NCBI GenBank assembly: GCA_002358575.1
Contig: DEPD01000111.1
Coordinates: 1-64,000 of the forward strand
Direction: 5' to 3'
Source of the DNA: Lachnospiraceae bacterium UBA3401
GTDB taxonomy: Bacteria > Bacillota > Clostridia > Lachnospirales > Lachnospiraceae
Length of the DNA stretch: 64,000 nucleotides
In this document: piece after piece, positions 26,282-35,629 of the stretch
Layout of the letters: every line of letters begins with the position of its first letter
How positions within the stretch are numbered: position 1 is the first letter of the stretch
Notes under the pieces: model-generated
Seen by the model: only the letters and a program-made list of their open reading frames with translations
The model's database searches: none
What the model was told of the DNA's origin: nothing
Translations under genes and position numbers: made by a program

Positions 26282-28342
26282 TTATCTCTTAAGATTTACA
26301 AGCTCCTCAAGGAGAGTATCTGAAGTGGTAATAATACGGCTGTTTGCCTGGAAACCTCTCTGTGTTGTAATCATATCCGTAAACTGCTGTGAAAGGTCTA
26401 CATTGGACATCTCAAGCACACCACTGGTCATAACACCTGTACCACTTGCCTTAATATCAACAATAGAAGCATCGCCAGAACCGGCTGTTACTTGGTAGAG
26501 GTTATCGCCAAAATTCTCAAGCCCCATAGCATTCGGGAATGTAGCTACACAAATCTGACCAAGCTTTCTGGACATACCATTGCTGTACAGTGCTGTCACA
26601 ATACCATCTGTTCCAATAGAAACGCCTGACCTTGTACCAATCTTACGTCCATCTAACTTCTTGCCAGTAACAGAGGACTTGTTACCATTGTTGCCATTGG
26701 TAGTTCCTGACATGTCAATATCAATATTATCAAAATTATCGCCAAGCATACTTAAGTTGACGCTAAAAGATTTATTTCCTTCCTGTCCTACATATTTAAA
26801 CTCACCATTACTCGTATTATAGAACACATCCCAAGATGTTGTTCCACTATTAACCAGCGAATCAATATTGACACTTGCACCGGTTGCATCTGTCATTCCT
26901 AACAATGTTATCTTAAAACTGCCCTTCTCAATAGTCTCCGTCTCTTTTGCTTCCTGCGTGGTATATGTGTTTGTAATAACACTCTCATTTCCTACTGCTA
27001 CTAACAATCTGTTAATATCATTATATAAACTGCTTGGAATTGGTGCATCATTTGCCCCACCTTTTATCTCAGTAGTGCCAACCTTAAATGTATAGTCTGT
27101 CTGTGAACTACCATTGTCATCCACATAAGTTTGTTGTAATGAAGTTACCGAAACTGTACCTGTACCAAGACTCGGCTTAACAGTACAACTTGAAAATGCC
27201 CCATTTGTCGCCGTATCCGTATCATAAATATAATTGACAGCCTCCTGTGATATCTTGCTGACAACAACATTATCACTGAGAGGATATGTTGGCTTCGTTT
27301 TTGTAAAACCAATATCACCAGAAAATTCTACTGTGAGCAACCCTACATTTCTTAAAGCACTGTCTGGCAGTGTTGTTCCATTATATTTTGTATTTTGAAT
27401 AAATGCCCCTAAACTGACTGTCACTGCACTGTCTTTCGTTCCAAGAACATGCCCATTACCAACGTTTTCAATTCCATATGCAGCTGAACTCGATGTATCA
27501 CCAGAAACATGTCTCCATATCGCTGCTTTCAAATCTTCCATCAATTCAGGGCTTGCTGAATCGGAAAGAATCCTTGTCTCACCATTAACGGTATACTTGA
27601 ATGTCAGCTTAGACGTATCCACTTTATAGATTGTATTACTTAATCCATATTCTTTTTCTCGATTTGTAATATCCCTTGTACCATTTGTCACACTCTTTGT
27701 TGGCAAAATACCAAACTTAAGATTATATGCATATCCAGCCTTATCATATAAATCAACTGTTACCTGCTTACCTGTTTTGTTCTCAAGTTCACTATCATTG
27801 CTGTCTATAATGCCTGTAATCCTACCTAATGTTGTCGCGGCAGCTCCAAAGGTATCCTGCGCTGTTACATTAATCCCACCAACACTGCCTTGTACGATAT
27901 CACCATTTTCATCAACGCCCCAGCCCTGCACAATATATCCTGTGCTCGCCATACAAAGGTTTCCAGCATCATCCACATCAAAAGACCCATCTCTTGTATA
28001 GAATGTACTTGTACCGTCACTTACAACGAAGAATGCCTCTCCTGTAAGCTTTAAGTCAAATGGATTTCCTGTTGACTGGTTCGCGCCTTCCTGTGTGATG
28101 GTTGTGTTGATCGCTGCTGCCTTTACACCAAGACCAATCTGTCTAGGGTTTGTACCACCTGTTCCATTTGCTGAATTTGCCCCGGTCGCAGCCTGAGTTG
28201 TCTGATAAAGCATATCAGAGAAATTCATCTGCTTTGCCTTGAATGCAGTTGTGTTTACATTCGCAATATTATTACCAATAACGTCCATTCTTGTCTGATG
28301 TGTCCTAAGACCAGATACACCAGAATAAAGTGCTCTCATCAT
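26282..28342 (-). CDS. flgE: Flagellar hook protein FlgE
   Basis: A 686-residue hook protein. The N-terminal rod-like signature is MMRALYSGVSGLRTHQTRMD then VIGNNIANVNTTAFK. The C-terminal signature is QQFTDMITTQRGFQANSRII then TTSDTLLEELVNL. The central 500 residues are variable and rich in T, S, G and N, so the protein is longer than the 400-odd residues of enteric FlgE, as in other Lachnospiraceae. I start at 28342, where AGGAGG lies 10 bases before ATGATG. It lies after the TIGR02530 protein gene and before a strong terminator. Confidence 0.94.
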   Translation of the reverse strand: MMRALYSGVSGLRTHQTRMDVIGNNIANVNTTAFKAKQMNFSDMLYQTTQAATGANSANGTGGTNPRQIGLGVKAAAINTTITQEGANQSTGNPFDLKLTGEAFFVVSDGTSTFYTRDGSFDVDDAGNLCMASTGYIVQGWGVDENGDIVQGSVGGINVTAQDTFGAAATTLGRITGIIDSNDSELENKTGKQVTVDLYDKAGYAYNLKFGILPTKSVTNGTRDITNREKEYGLSNTIYKVDTSKLTFKYTVNGETRILSDSASPELMEDLKAAIWRHVSGDTSSSAAYGIENVGNGHVLGTKDSAVTVSLGAFIQNTKYNGTTLPDSALRNVGLLTVEFSGDIGFTKTKPTYPLSDNVVVSKISQEAVNYIYDTDTATNGAFSSCTVKPSLGTGTVSVTSLQQTYVDDNGSSQTDYTFKVGTTEIKGGANDAPIPSSLYNDINRLLVAVGNESVITNTYTTQEAKETETIEKGSFKITLLGMTDATGASVNIDSLVNSGTTSWDVFYNTSNGEFKYVGQEGNKSFSVNLSMLGDNFDNIDIDMSGTTNGNNGNKSSVTGKKLDGRKIGTRSGVSIGTDGIVTALYSNGMSRKLGQICVATFPNAMGLENFGDNLYQVTAGSGDASIVDIKASGTGVMTSGVLEMSNVDLSQQFTDMITTQRGFQANSRIITTSDTLLEELVNLKR

Positions 28343-28451
28343 AATTAAGTGACCTCCTAAATCATATTTGCCGTAGATTTCTACCCTCATCCGTCATTCC
28401 GAGGGATCAAGCCTCCTTAAAAGGTCCGGCCATTGTCTCTACATCCTGTAT

Positions 28452-28859
28452 TTAGATAATTACGGCACCATCAATATTTGTATAAATATTCTCGTCTGCT
28501 TCTGTCTGATCCATCGCTGTAATGACTGTGTTGCTCTTTGTATTTACAATAAATGCAAGCTGATCGACGAGTACCAGTGAATCTCTGATTCCCTTCTGAC
28601 CTGCCTTTTTCATTCCGTCATTCAACCTTTCCAGTTGTTTTTCAGTCAGTTCAATCTTCCTGTCGTTCAGTCTGTTTGCCGCATGTTTTGAAAACTTTAC
28701 TGCTTCTTTCGCTGATGTTCCCTGTGTCTGTTGTTTTTGCAGGATTTCTTCAAAGCTCATGCCCTGAGACGACTTATTTCCTGAATTGACCTTCTGCTGT
28801 TTTAGATATTGATCCTGTAGCTGTTCAATGGAAAGGAACTGACTGTTGTTAATATTCAT
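28452..28859 (-). CDS. TIGR02530 family flagellar operon protein
   Basis: A 135-residue protein matching the family found between flgD and flgE in Firmicutes and spirochaetes. The conserved segment is KFSKHAANRLNDRKIELTEK with LNDGMKKAGQKGIRDSLVLV after it. The family is presumed to take part in hook assembly, without a known mechanism. GAGGGGG precedes ATG by about 8 bases. Confidence 0.87.
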   Translation of the reverse strand: MNINNSQFLSIEQLQDQYLKQQKVNSGNKSSQGMSFEEILQKQQTQGTSAKEAVKFSKHAANRLNDRKIELTEKQLERLNDGMKKAGQKGIRDSLVLVDQLAFIVNTKSNTVITAMDQTEADENIYTNIDGAVII

Positions 28860-28898
28860 CCTGCATTCCCCCTCACCATAAAGCTTTCTGTTTTCAAA

Positions 28899-29993
28899 CT
28901 ATGCAGTTTGCGTTTCGTCTGTATTGTCCGAATCACTTGTATTGTCTGCATTGTTCGTGCTGTCAGAATCCGCTGCATTCCCTGTGTTATTCGTGCTGTC
29001 AGAATCTGTTGTACTGCCTGTATTATCAGAACCATTCGTATTGTCCGCATTTGTATTATCGGAACTATCTGTTTTATCCGAACCACTGGTATCGTCTGTA
29101 TTTGCATTATCCGAATTGTCTGTCTTATCCGTTCCACTCGTCTTGTCAGAGTTATCTGTCTTATCTGTATCTTCCGTCTTATTTTCAGAATCCTGTTCTG
29201 TCTTATCAGTACTTCCTGAACTTGAATTATTGGACAACAAATTCAATTTATCGATAATCGCATTCATCTTGGTATTGAAACTCTCCAGAATATCATCGAG
29301 AGAAGTCTTATTCTCCTCTTCTTTTGAACTATCCTTAAACTCAATTCCCAAGTTTTCAAGTTCAATCTTCCACTGAGTAAATTTCTCCATTTGATCTGCA
29401 CCGTAGAATGCCATATAATTTTTCTCATAGTCATTCATAGTGTTATAAAAATCAAATGCACCTTGAATTACATTCTCATATGATTTATCTGCAAAAGCTA
29501 CATCTGGCAGACTGTCAATCATTCCCTTAAAGGTACTGTACTTTCCATATGCCTGCGAGTACTCTGTGCTCACAACGGTATCCAAATCACTAATGGAATA
29601 CTTCGCATTGTCAATCACCAGCAATGGCTTACCATTCTCAATCTCAACGAAATCAACAATACCCTGTTTATAATTGACTTCTCCAGTATCTGTACTTGTT
29701 GTCTTCACAATCACTTCTTTACCAATTAGTTCATTTGCTCTAAGTACATCAACCGCTTCTGCCATCTCACTCATCTTCTGAACCTGTGTAAATGTTGCAT
29801 ACTGTGAAACCCATTCTGTATTGCTCGTTGGTTCCAGCGGGTCTTGATTCTGCATCTCCGCCACCAGAAGCGTCAAAAACATATCACTGTCCACCGCATT
29901 TTTGTTTTTTTCGTTCTTTTTAAGAGAATCTCCAGATGTGGTATGTGTCTGTAAATTGCCCTTCTCATCAAATGGCGCAACTAAACTTCCCAT
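28899..29993 (-). CDS. flgD: Flagellar hook cap/scaffold protein FlgD with long acidic repeat tail
   Basis: A 364-residue protein. The N-terminal FlgD signature is DSDMFLTLLVAEMQNQDPLE then PTSNTEWVSQYATFTQVQKM. FlgD caps the growing hook. Residues 80-245 form the usual body. The last 120 or so residues are low complexity, built from D, T, S and N units such as DNTNGSDNTGS and DKTDSSDNTN. That tail is not part of the usual domain and its imperfect 15-30 base DNA repeats (28915-29200) could change copy number. The start has GAGAGGTG about 6 bases upstream. Confidence 0.92.
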   Translation of the reverse strand: MGSLVAPFDEKGNLQTHTTSGDSLKKNEKNKNAVDSDMFLTLLVAEMQNQDPLEPTSNTEWVSQYATFTQVQKMSEMAEAVDVLRANELIGKEVIVKTTSTDTGEVNYKQGIVDFVEIENGKPLLVIDNAKYSISDLDTVVSTEYSQAYGKYSTFKGMIDSLPDVAFADKSYENVIQGAFDFYNTMNDYEKNYMAFYGADQMEKFTQWKIELENLGIEFKDSSKEEENKTSLDDILESFNTKMNAIIDKLNLLSNNSSSGSTDKTEQDSENKTEDTDKTDNSDKTSGTDKTDNSDNANTDDTSGSDKTDSSDNTNADNTNGSDNTGSTTDSDSTNNTGNAADSDSTNNADNTSDSDNTDETQTA

Positions 29994-30008
29994 ATGTTCA
30001 CCTCTCTT

Positions 30009-31559
30009 TTACACTAACAAATCCATTGTGTTTCCATTTGCTGCCATGATTTCCATCGCAATCCTTGTCGCATCATCTGCTCCTTGCATCTCACCCTCAA
30101 GCTCCTCCCCATTCATAAATGCCCGAAGATTGATGCTGCTCCTGTTTCTGCGCATTCCCTGAACACGTTGTGTCTCTTGATCCTGCGCCTGTTTTTGCTG
30201 TTCCTGACCGTTCTTGTCAAGATCGCGTTCCATCTGATGGCTCTCCACTGAGACCTCAATCGCCTCAATCTTAACGCCTTGCTCTTCCAGATTTGCACGT
30301 AGCTGTGATGCCTGTGCCTCAATCGCTGCCTTAACCGCCTCATTCTGTGTGGTAAACTCTGCTGTCACCATGCCGCCTTTTGTCGTCAGCGATACATTGA
30401 CTGTTCCAAGACTTGCTGGATGAAGCTGCAATTCCATTTTGGTAAGATTTTCATTTTTTACAATCTTTACCATATCTGCAAGCTGCTTCATAATACTCTC
30501 TGTGCTTTCAGAAGTAAACTTTGCAACGCCCTCTGCCGCTGTCGAATCATTTAGCGCATCTAACTGATTCTGAAAATTTTGTGCCGTATTATTCTGGCCA
30601 AAATTTTTTGCCTCTTTGCCAGATTCACCGTCTTTGGATTCTGTTTCAGCATTTTGTGTCTGTGGTTTGGTATCAATCTTTGTCAAATCTTCCTGCTGAT
30701 TCTCTGGAAGCTGGTCATACTGTTTTGTAGATTGATCTTTTGTGGTTGTATTATCCTCTTGAATAATAACTGGTCCTTCTGCAACCTGTTTCTGTGTGGT
30801 GTCCTCAGTTAATGACTCTGCCAGATTTTCAAGTGCTTCCTCAGGAAGTATCTGTGCATCCTGAATCTGCTTGTCAAGACTCTGCTGCTGTAGTTCTTGC
30901 AACTTCTGTAACACTGCTTCAAGCTCCTCACTGGTAAGCCCCGTGTTCTCAAGCAAATTGTTGACTTGCGTCCCCACCATCTCTGTAATATCCTGCAATG
31001 CCGCATAGAGTCCTTCATTTGCAACAAGACCGATTGCAGAATCCTCTCCAGAAACAGATGCAACAAACTGTGCCATATTATTGACATTAAGTAGGTCAAA
31101 AGGCTGTAGCCCCAATTCCTCCATACCACCTAGAAGTTCGTCGTCCGTAATTCCGAGCATCTCTTTGAGCTGTGCAATAATCTGCTCCAAAGCTTTTGCA
31201 ATCTCATCTGTGGTCAACTTCTCAACGGAATCCTCCATCTCGTCTGTCACTTGCTCTAAGTTTTCTGTGTTCGCAGTTTCCTTTGTCTCAGATGTATTTT
31301 TTCTTGTCGATGCAGTGTTCTGTGCAGACTCGTTCTCCTTGGCAGCAGAAGTAGTCTTGTCAGGCTGTTTTGTCTGACTCTTGGCATTGTCTGCCGCAGA
31401 CTGTTTTGGCTTCTCAAGCTTTTGTGTCGTCTTGCCAAGCACCGTGCCAAAATCCTGTGTATTGTTCGCAGTATTTTGCACTGACTTCTGCTTGTTAGCC
31501 GCTGCACTTAATGCAGGATTGACACCAAACATGGCATTCTTTAAGGTCGTATCTGTCAT
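30009..31559 (-). CDS. fliK: Flagellar hook-length control protein FliK
   Basis: About 516 residues. The N-terminal two-thirds are low complexity (K, Q, T, S and E rich), expected for the extended ruler part. The C-terminal Flg_hook domain has LQLHPASLGTVNVSLTTKGG, then LRANLEEQGVKIEAIEVSVE. FliK measures hook length and triggers the FlhB switch. I use the second ATG (MTDTTLKNAM), with AGGAGG 8-9 bases before it; the first ATG sits almost on the site. A long gap with an inverted-repeat element lies upstream. Confidence 0.92.
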   Translation of the reverse strand: MTDTTLKNAMFGVNPALSAAANKQKSVQNTANNTQDFGTVLGKTTQKLEKPKQSAADNAKSQTKQPDKTTSAAKENESAQNTASTRKNTSETKETANTENLEQVTDEMEDSVEKLTTDEIAKALEQIIAQLKEMLGITDDELLGGMEELGLQPFDLLNVNNMAQFVASVSGEDSAIGLVANEGLYAALQDITEMVGTQVNNLLENTGLTSEELEAVLQKLQELQQQSLDKQIQDAQILPEEALENLAESLTEDTTQKQVAEGPVIIQEDNTTTKDQSTKQYDQLPENQQEDLTKIDTKPQTQNAETESKDGESGKEAKNFGQNNTAQNFQNQLDALNDSTAAEGVAKFTSESTESIMKQLADMVKIVKNENLTKMELQLHPASLGTVNVSLTTKGGMVTAEFTTQNEAVKAAIEAQASQLRANLEEQGVKIEAIEVSVESHQMERDLDKNGQEQQKQAQDQETQRVQGMRRNRSSINLRAFMNGEELEGEMQGADDATRIAMEIMAANGNTMDLLV

Positions 31560-31604
31560 TCTCATTCCTCCTTTCGCTTTCTGACATTATAATTGTGTTG
31601 TGTA

Positions 31605-31876
31605 TCTCCATATCATGGGATACAAAATATGCTACTTCTATTAGAAATTATAGTAAAAGTTTAGCCATATCATTCATAAGTTGCTCGAATATACATTTTT
31701 CATCGATAATATTAAATCTCTGCTGGCGACTTATTTCATGATGGGCGTCCGCCCTATAGAATTAATTGTACAAATTATTTTTAGGGAACAAACTCTCCTG
31801 TACAATTTCACAATCAATTCTGCATGGCTGAACTTTTAAAATTATATAACACATTTTGTATCCCGTGATATAGAGC
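31605..31876. repeat. 272 bp segment bounded by 27-base inverted repeats
   Basis: Bases 31605-31631 and the complement of 31850-31876 agree at 23 of 27 positions, sharing ATATCA and GGGATACAAAAT. The interior has no open reading frame. It contains a second inverted pair, AATTGTACA/TGTACAATT, about 45 bases across near 31785-31815. The segment fills the gap 31566-31933 between fliK and the motE-like gene and looks like a MITE or a large regulatory hairpin. Just beyond it at 31905-31919 is a 13-of-15 match to the CodY box. Confidence 0.5.
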
Positions 31877-31933
31877 TTACATAACTACATAACATATATC
31901 GGTAAATTGTCAGAAAACTTTAGCAATTGTTTC

Positions 31934-32824
31934 TCAACTGCCCGGATTCATTATCTTGGTAATTCTTGCAGCCACAGCTGGGTCCATCTCCCCCATAATG
32001 CTGCCTCTTGTCGCCGCTGGAAGATTGGAAAGAATATCTGCTGCCAAATCCAAGTTGTCTGTCATAGCGCCCAGTATGCTCGCAGCTTTTGCTGCATCCA
32101 TATTGCTGTAAGTCGCGACATAATCCTTCATTTTTCCGCTGACTGCTTGCTCTTGGATTACTTGTTTATATAATGCCTCTGCTGTCGTAGGGTCCATTTC
32201 CTCATAGTATTCACGATATGCCTCTGCCCCTGGCCCATTGTCCGCATAGACCACTTCCTCATAGAATTGTTCTTTAATCTGCTGGAACTTTACTTGATTA
32301 TCCTCAAAAGTCTTCAACCGCTGCACTTCCGCTTTGAGCGCTTCTATCTGCTCAGAGTATGTAGCGTTTGTGTTCTGCAACTGTTCCAGTTTTTTCTCCT
32401 GCTCCGCAAGCTGGTCAACTGCCTCTTTAATACTGTTATATCCATTGTATGATTTGTCCTTAGTCGATTCTGTTACATTTTCTGTTGGAAGGATTTTATT
32501 GATAACTGGTATATCTTTGAGCATTGGCGTCAGCACATTGGAACCAAACCCGCCAACATCCATTTTTACCAATAGACACAATATTCCCAGCCATATCAAA
32601 ATAATAAAGATCGTGACCACTACTACGGAAGCATTTGTGCCGTCTATCTGCTCATCTAATTCCCTCTCTTGGTTTTCCAGCTCCTTCGCGCGTTTCTTAG
32701 CTTCCTTTTTCTGATTCTTCTGCTCCTGTTTGAACGCCTTCTGACTCTCTTTTAGTTGCTTAAGCTGCATCTCCGGTGCGTCGGGGCTTAAAGTTTCGTC
32801 CTTACGTGCCATATCGCTAACCAT
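31934..32824 (-). CDS. MotE-like protein with MgtE N-terminal-like domain
   Basis: A 296-residue protein. Residues 1-60 are a charged coiled coil and residues 66-88 one membrane helix. A periplasmic coiled coil (about 140-180) follows. The C-terminal domain resembles the MgtE intracellular N domain (YSNMDAAKAASILGAMTDNL, AADILSNLPAATRGSIMGEM, DPAVAARITKIM). The layout fits MotE/YlxF proteins found next to fliJ, which in other bacteria act as MotC or stator chaperones or in flagellar assembly. It is not a magnesium transporter. The start is uncertain: ATG here, or ATG four codons later. Confidence 0.78.
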   Translation of the reverse strand: MVSDMARKDETLSPDAPEMQLKQLKESQKAFKQEQKNQKKEAKKRAKELENQERELDEQIDGTNASVVVVTIFIILIWLGILCLLVKMDVGGFGSNVLTPMLKDIPVINKILPTENVTESTKDKSYNGYNSIKEAVDQLAEQEKKLEQLQNTNATYSEQIEALKAEVQRLKTFEDNQVKFQQIKEQFYEEVVYADNGPGAEAYREYYEEMDPTTAEALYKQVIQEQAVSGKMKDYVATYSNMDAAKAASILGAMTDNLDLAADILSNLPAATRGSIMGEMDPAVAARITKIMNPGS

Positions 32825-32861
32825 GCCTTTCCATAGATTTTATCATACCAAATTTCGTAAC

Positions 32862-33332
32862 TCACGAGCTTTTCATACTGTGTTCTTCCATCAGTTTCTG
32901 TCCGTAAGTATAAGAAGTCAACTGGTCAATCTCCTTGCTCTCTGCTGCCAGCTCCTCTTTCATAAACTCCTCAAACGCATTTTCCTTGAGCTTTTCATGC
33001 GCCTTTCTCTCCTGCATAAGTTCTTGCAGCGCCGCCCTTGCCTTCTCGACTACCTTTGCCGCACGGGCTACCTGCTTCATCTGATCCGCGATATATTCGT
33101 CCATCTTTAGAACCGCCATCTTATTCTCACGGATTTTTCTCACATCAATTAATTCTGTGCGGAGTTTTACACCCTCCTGCATATAATAAACTTTTCTTGC
33201 GTGAAATTCATCCAATTTTTTCTTTTCGGCATCAAGCCGCATATTTGCCTCTGCAAACTCCTGTTTCGCCTTATTTTCAAGTTTTTCCTTAATGTCAAGA
33301 ATCCCTTGCATCTTATAACGGAAAACTGCCAT
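32862..33332 (-). CDS. fliJ: Flagellar export protein FliJ
   Basis: A 156-residue, almost entirely coiled-coil protein beginning MAVFRYKMQGILDIKEKLEN, typical of FliJ. FliJ is the central stalk of the FliI ATPase and helps energise export. AAAGGGTGG lies about 8 bases before ATG. It follows fliI by 37 bases. Confidence 0.9.
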   Translation of the reverse strand: MAVFRYKMQGILDIKEKLENKAKQEFAEANMRLDAEKKKLDEFHARKVYYMQEGVKLRTELIDVRKIRENKMAVLKMDEYIADQMKQVARAAKVVEKARAALQELMQERKAHEKLKENAFEEFMKEELAAESKEIDQLTSYTYGQKLMEEHSMKSS

Positions 33333-33369
33333 TTGCTTACCACCCTTTTACTTTCCTGAAAAGAATCTG

Positions 33370-34692
33370 TTACTGCTGAAACATTGTTTCCAACTGCTCC
33401 ACTGTCTCCTCAAAGCTAAATTTTTCCTCGGTTGACTGTAGCAAATACTCATTCACTTCGTCAATCTTATTGATTGCTCTGTCAATGTTCGGATTGCTCC
33501 CTCTCTTGTAGGCACCAATATTAATCAAATCTTCCGCCTCATTGTAGGTCGCCATAATATTTTTTAATTTTCCGGCAGCCGCCTTATGCCCGCCAGATGC
33601 AATCATTGACATACAACGCGAAATGCTCTGCAATACATCAATTGCTGGATAATGATTTCTATTTGCAAGCTTTCTTGTCAGCATAATATGTCCATCCAGA
33701 ATACTTCTCGCCGTATCTGTAATTGGCTCATTAAAATCTTCACCTTCTACCAAAACAGTATACAGCCCTGTGATTGAGCCATTCTCTGAACAGCCCGCAC
33801 GCTCAAGGAGCTTTGGCATCTCAGAATATACGCTGGGCGGGTATCCTCTTGTCACTGGCGGCTCCCCTGTCGCCAATCCAATTTCTCTCTGCGCCATTGA
33901 AAAACGCGTAAGGGAATCCATCATTAATAGAACATCTTTTCCCTGATCGCGAAAATACTCTGCAATGGCAGTTGCCGTCTTTGCTGCCTTGTTTCGCTCA
34001 AGAGCTGGTCTGTCAGAAGTCGCCACAACCACAATAGAACGCCGCATACCCTCTTCTCCAAGATCGCGCTCTATAAACTCTCTCACCTCACGTCCACGCT
34101 CTCCAATCAGAGCAATCACATTGATATCCGCCTTTGTATTACGTGCAAACATACCCATCAACGTAGACTTTCCCACACCAGAACCCGCAAAAATTCCAAT
34201 ACGCTGTCCTTTTCCAACGGTAATCAATCCATCCACTGCCTTCACACCAAGCGGCAGCACTTCGCTGATAATCGTTCTGCTCATTGGATCTGGCGGCGTC
34301 GCTTCCAGCGGATATCGTTTGACAGTCGTCGGTTCTGGCACAAATCCATCAATACATCTGCCCAATCCATCCAATGTCTTTCCCAGAAGGCTCTCACCCA
34401 CTGACACACTAAGCGGATAGTTCATATTCTCAACAATACAGCCTAAACCAATTCCTTCTGTATCCTCATAGGGCATCAGGAGCGTCTTCTTATCTTTAAA
34501 TCCAACAACCTCCGCCAGAATCCCACGCTCTTTTTCGGGATCTGTATAAATCTTACACATATCCCCAAGCTTTGCATCTGGCCCAGAAGACTCAATTGTA
34601 AGTCCCACCACATTTTCCACTTTGCCAAGCTTCTTAAAAAAGCTCTTGTTTACCACTGCCTGATATTTCTGAAAGGAAATGTTCGTTTCCAT
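33370..34692 (-). CDS. fliI: Flagellar export ATPase FliI
   Basis: A 440-residue F1-beta-like ATPase. The Walker A motif is GIFAGSGVGKSTLMGM at about residues 165-180, with VLLMMDSLTRFSMAQREIGL as Walker B region and the GYPPSVYSEMPKLLERAG signature. It powers delivery of export substrates with FliH and FliJ. AAAGGGG precedes ATG by 7 bases. Confidence 0.95.
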   Translation of the reverse strand: METNISFQKYQAVVNKSFFKKLGKVENVVGLTIESSGPDAKLGDMCKIYTDPEKERGILAEVVGFKDKKTLLMPYEDTEGIGLGCIVENMNYPLSVSVGESLLGKTLDGLGRCIDGFVPEPTTVKRYPLEATPPDPMSRTIISEVLPLGVKAVDGLITVGKGQRIGIFAGSGVGKSTLMGMFARNTKADINVIALIGERGREVREFIERDLGEEGMRRSIVVVATSDRPALERNKAAKTATAIAEYFRDQGKDVLLMMDSLTRFSMAQREIGLATGEPPVTRGYPPSVYSEMPKLLERAGCSENGSITGLYTVLVEGEDFNEPITDTARSILDGHIMLTRKLANRNHYPAIDVLQSISRCMSMIASGGHKAAAGKLKNIMATYNEAEDLINIGAYKRGSNPNIDRAINKIDEVNEYLLQSTEEKFSFEETVEQLETMFQQ

Positions 34693-34705
34693 GTTTTATC
34701 CCCTT

Positions 34706-35629
34706 TTATGGTTCATATGACAGGAGTCTTAGCTCCTCGTTCAGCGCTTCCAACTGCGTCCCTAAACTACAGTCAAACACACCGTTTCCTGTCTCTATCA
34801 TACACTCATTTTTTCCGAGCGTAACATCCTCAAGAAGCTCCACATTCTCAATCGCAATATTGGTTCCCTTGATAAGTTCCCTCTTTTGCATACTTGCAAA
34901 AGGATAGTCCTCTTTTGACACATGAATCAAATATGTGCTGCCCGTCTCAATATTGCGCATCGTATTTTGAATCAGATAGACAATCAACTCTCTGGAATTT
35001 TTAAGACTCACATGAAAAATATGCTCATAAATTCCTGTCAAAGTATCAATAAAAACTGGTTCCAACTCTTTAATCTTCTGTTGATATTCTTCCTCAATCG
35101 CTGCTATTTTCTGCTCAGCTTCTATCTGAACCTGTTCTCGTTCTGCTGCAACACTGTTGAGTCCGTCTCTATGTCCTTGCGCAAAACCATCATTCTGCCC
35201 CTGTTCAAAACCTTCCTGATATCCTTGGCTTCTCGCTTCCTCCATCATCTGAACTTTTGCCTGCTCAATCTCTGCAAGTGCTTCCTCGCGCATTTGTTCT
35301 ATCTGCGCTTGTGCATCTGCAATCAACTCCTCCTGCATCTGACTGGAAGGCTGTGGTGGTGCAATTTCCTCTGAAAATCCACTCTCATCTGAAGCAAAAC
35401 CGCCTCCAAAGATGGTTTCCTCGCCGTCACGAATCAACTGTGATACCTCGACTGCATTGATACCCTCTGTAAATCCATCCGCAAAATCTGGTTCTTCGCC
35501 GCATTCTCTTGCAAGCTCAATTGCAAGTTCCCGCAATCTAGCTTCCGCCCTTGCATTGGAATCGATAATTCTTGTATTTGCTGGGTCTACCACGACCCAG
35601 CCCGATTTTAATATACCACCATTAGACAA
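34706..35629 (-). CDS. fliH: Flagellar export ATPase regulator FliH
   Basis: About 307 residues. The N-terminal segment is variable and the middle a long coiled coil with a GxxxG-like repeat stretch (GYQEGFEQGQNDGFAQGHRD, G). A C-terminal FliH/V-ATPase E-type domain follows. I place the start at TTG (reading MSNGGILKSGWVVVD): GGAGG lies 11 bases upstream, inside the fliG end, and the TTG overlaps the fliG stop region. The next upstream ATG would overlap fliG by 58 bases. FliH binds FliI and regulates it. Confidence 0.87.
   Translation of the reverse strand: MSNGGILKSGWVVVDPANTRIIDSNARAEARLRELAIELARECGEEPDFADGFTEGINAVEVSQLIRDGEETIFGGGFASDESGFSEEIAPPQPSSQMQEELIADAQAQIEQMREEALAEIEQAKVQMMEEARSQGYQEGFEQGQNDGFAQGHRDGLNSVAAEREQVQIEAEQKIAAIEEEYQQKIKELEPVFIDTLTGIYEHIFHVSLKNSRELIVYLIQNTMRNIETGSTYLIHVSKEDYPFASMQKRELIKGTNIAIENVELLEDVTLGKNECMIETGNGVFDCSLGTQLEALNEELRLLSYEP

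Noticed and set aside
28910..29210. Low-complexity DNA repeats with long open frames on both strands
   Set aside because: They are the coding sequence of the D/T/S/N tail of FlgD. The opposite-strand frames are leucine/cysteine/isoleucine-rich shadows without ribosome binding sites.
31934..32824. Magnesium transporter MgtE
   Set aside because: Only a domain like the MgtE N domain is present, with one membrane helix and no transporter core. Its context is flagellar, so a MotE-like role fits better.
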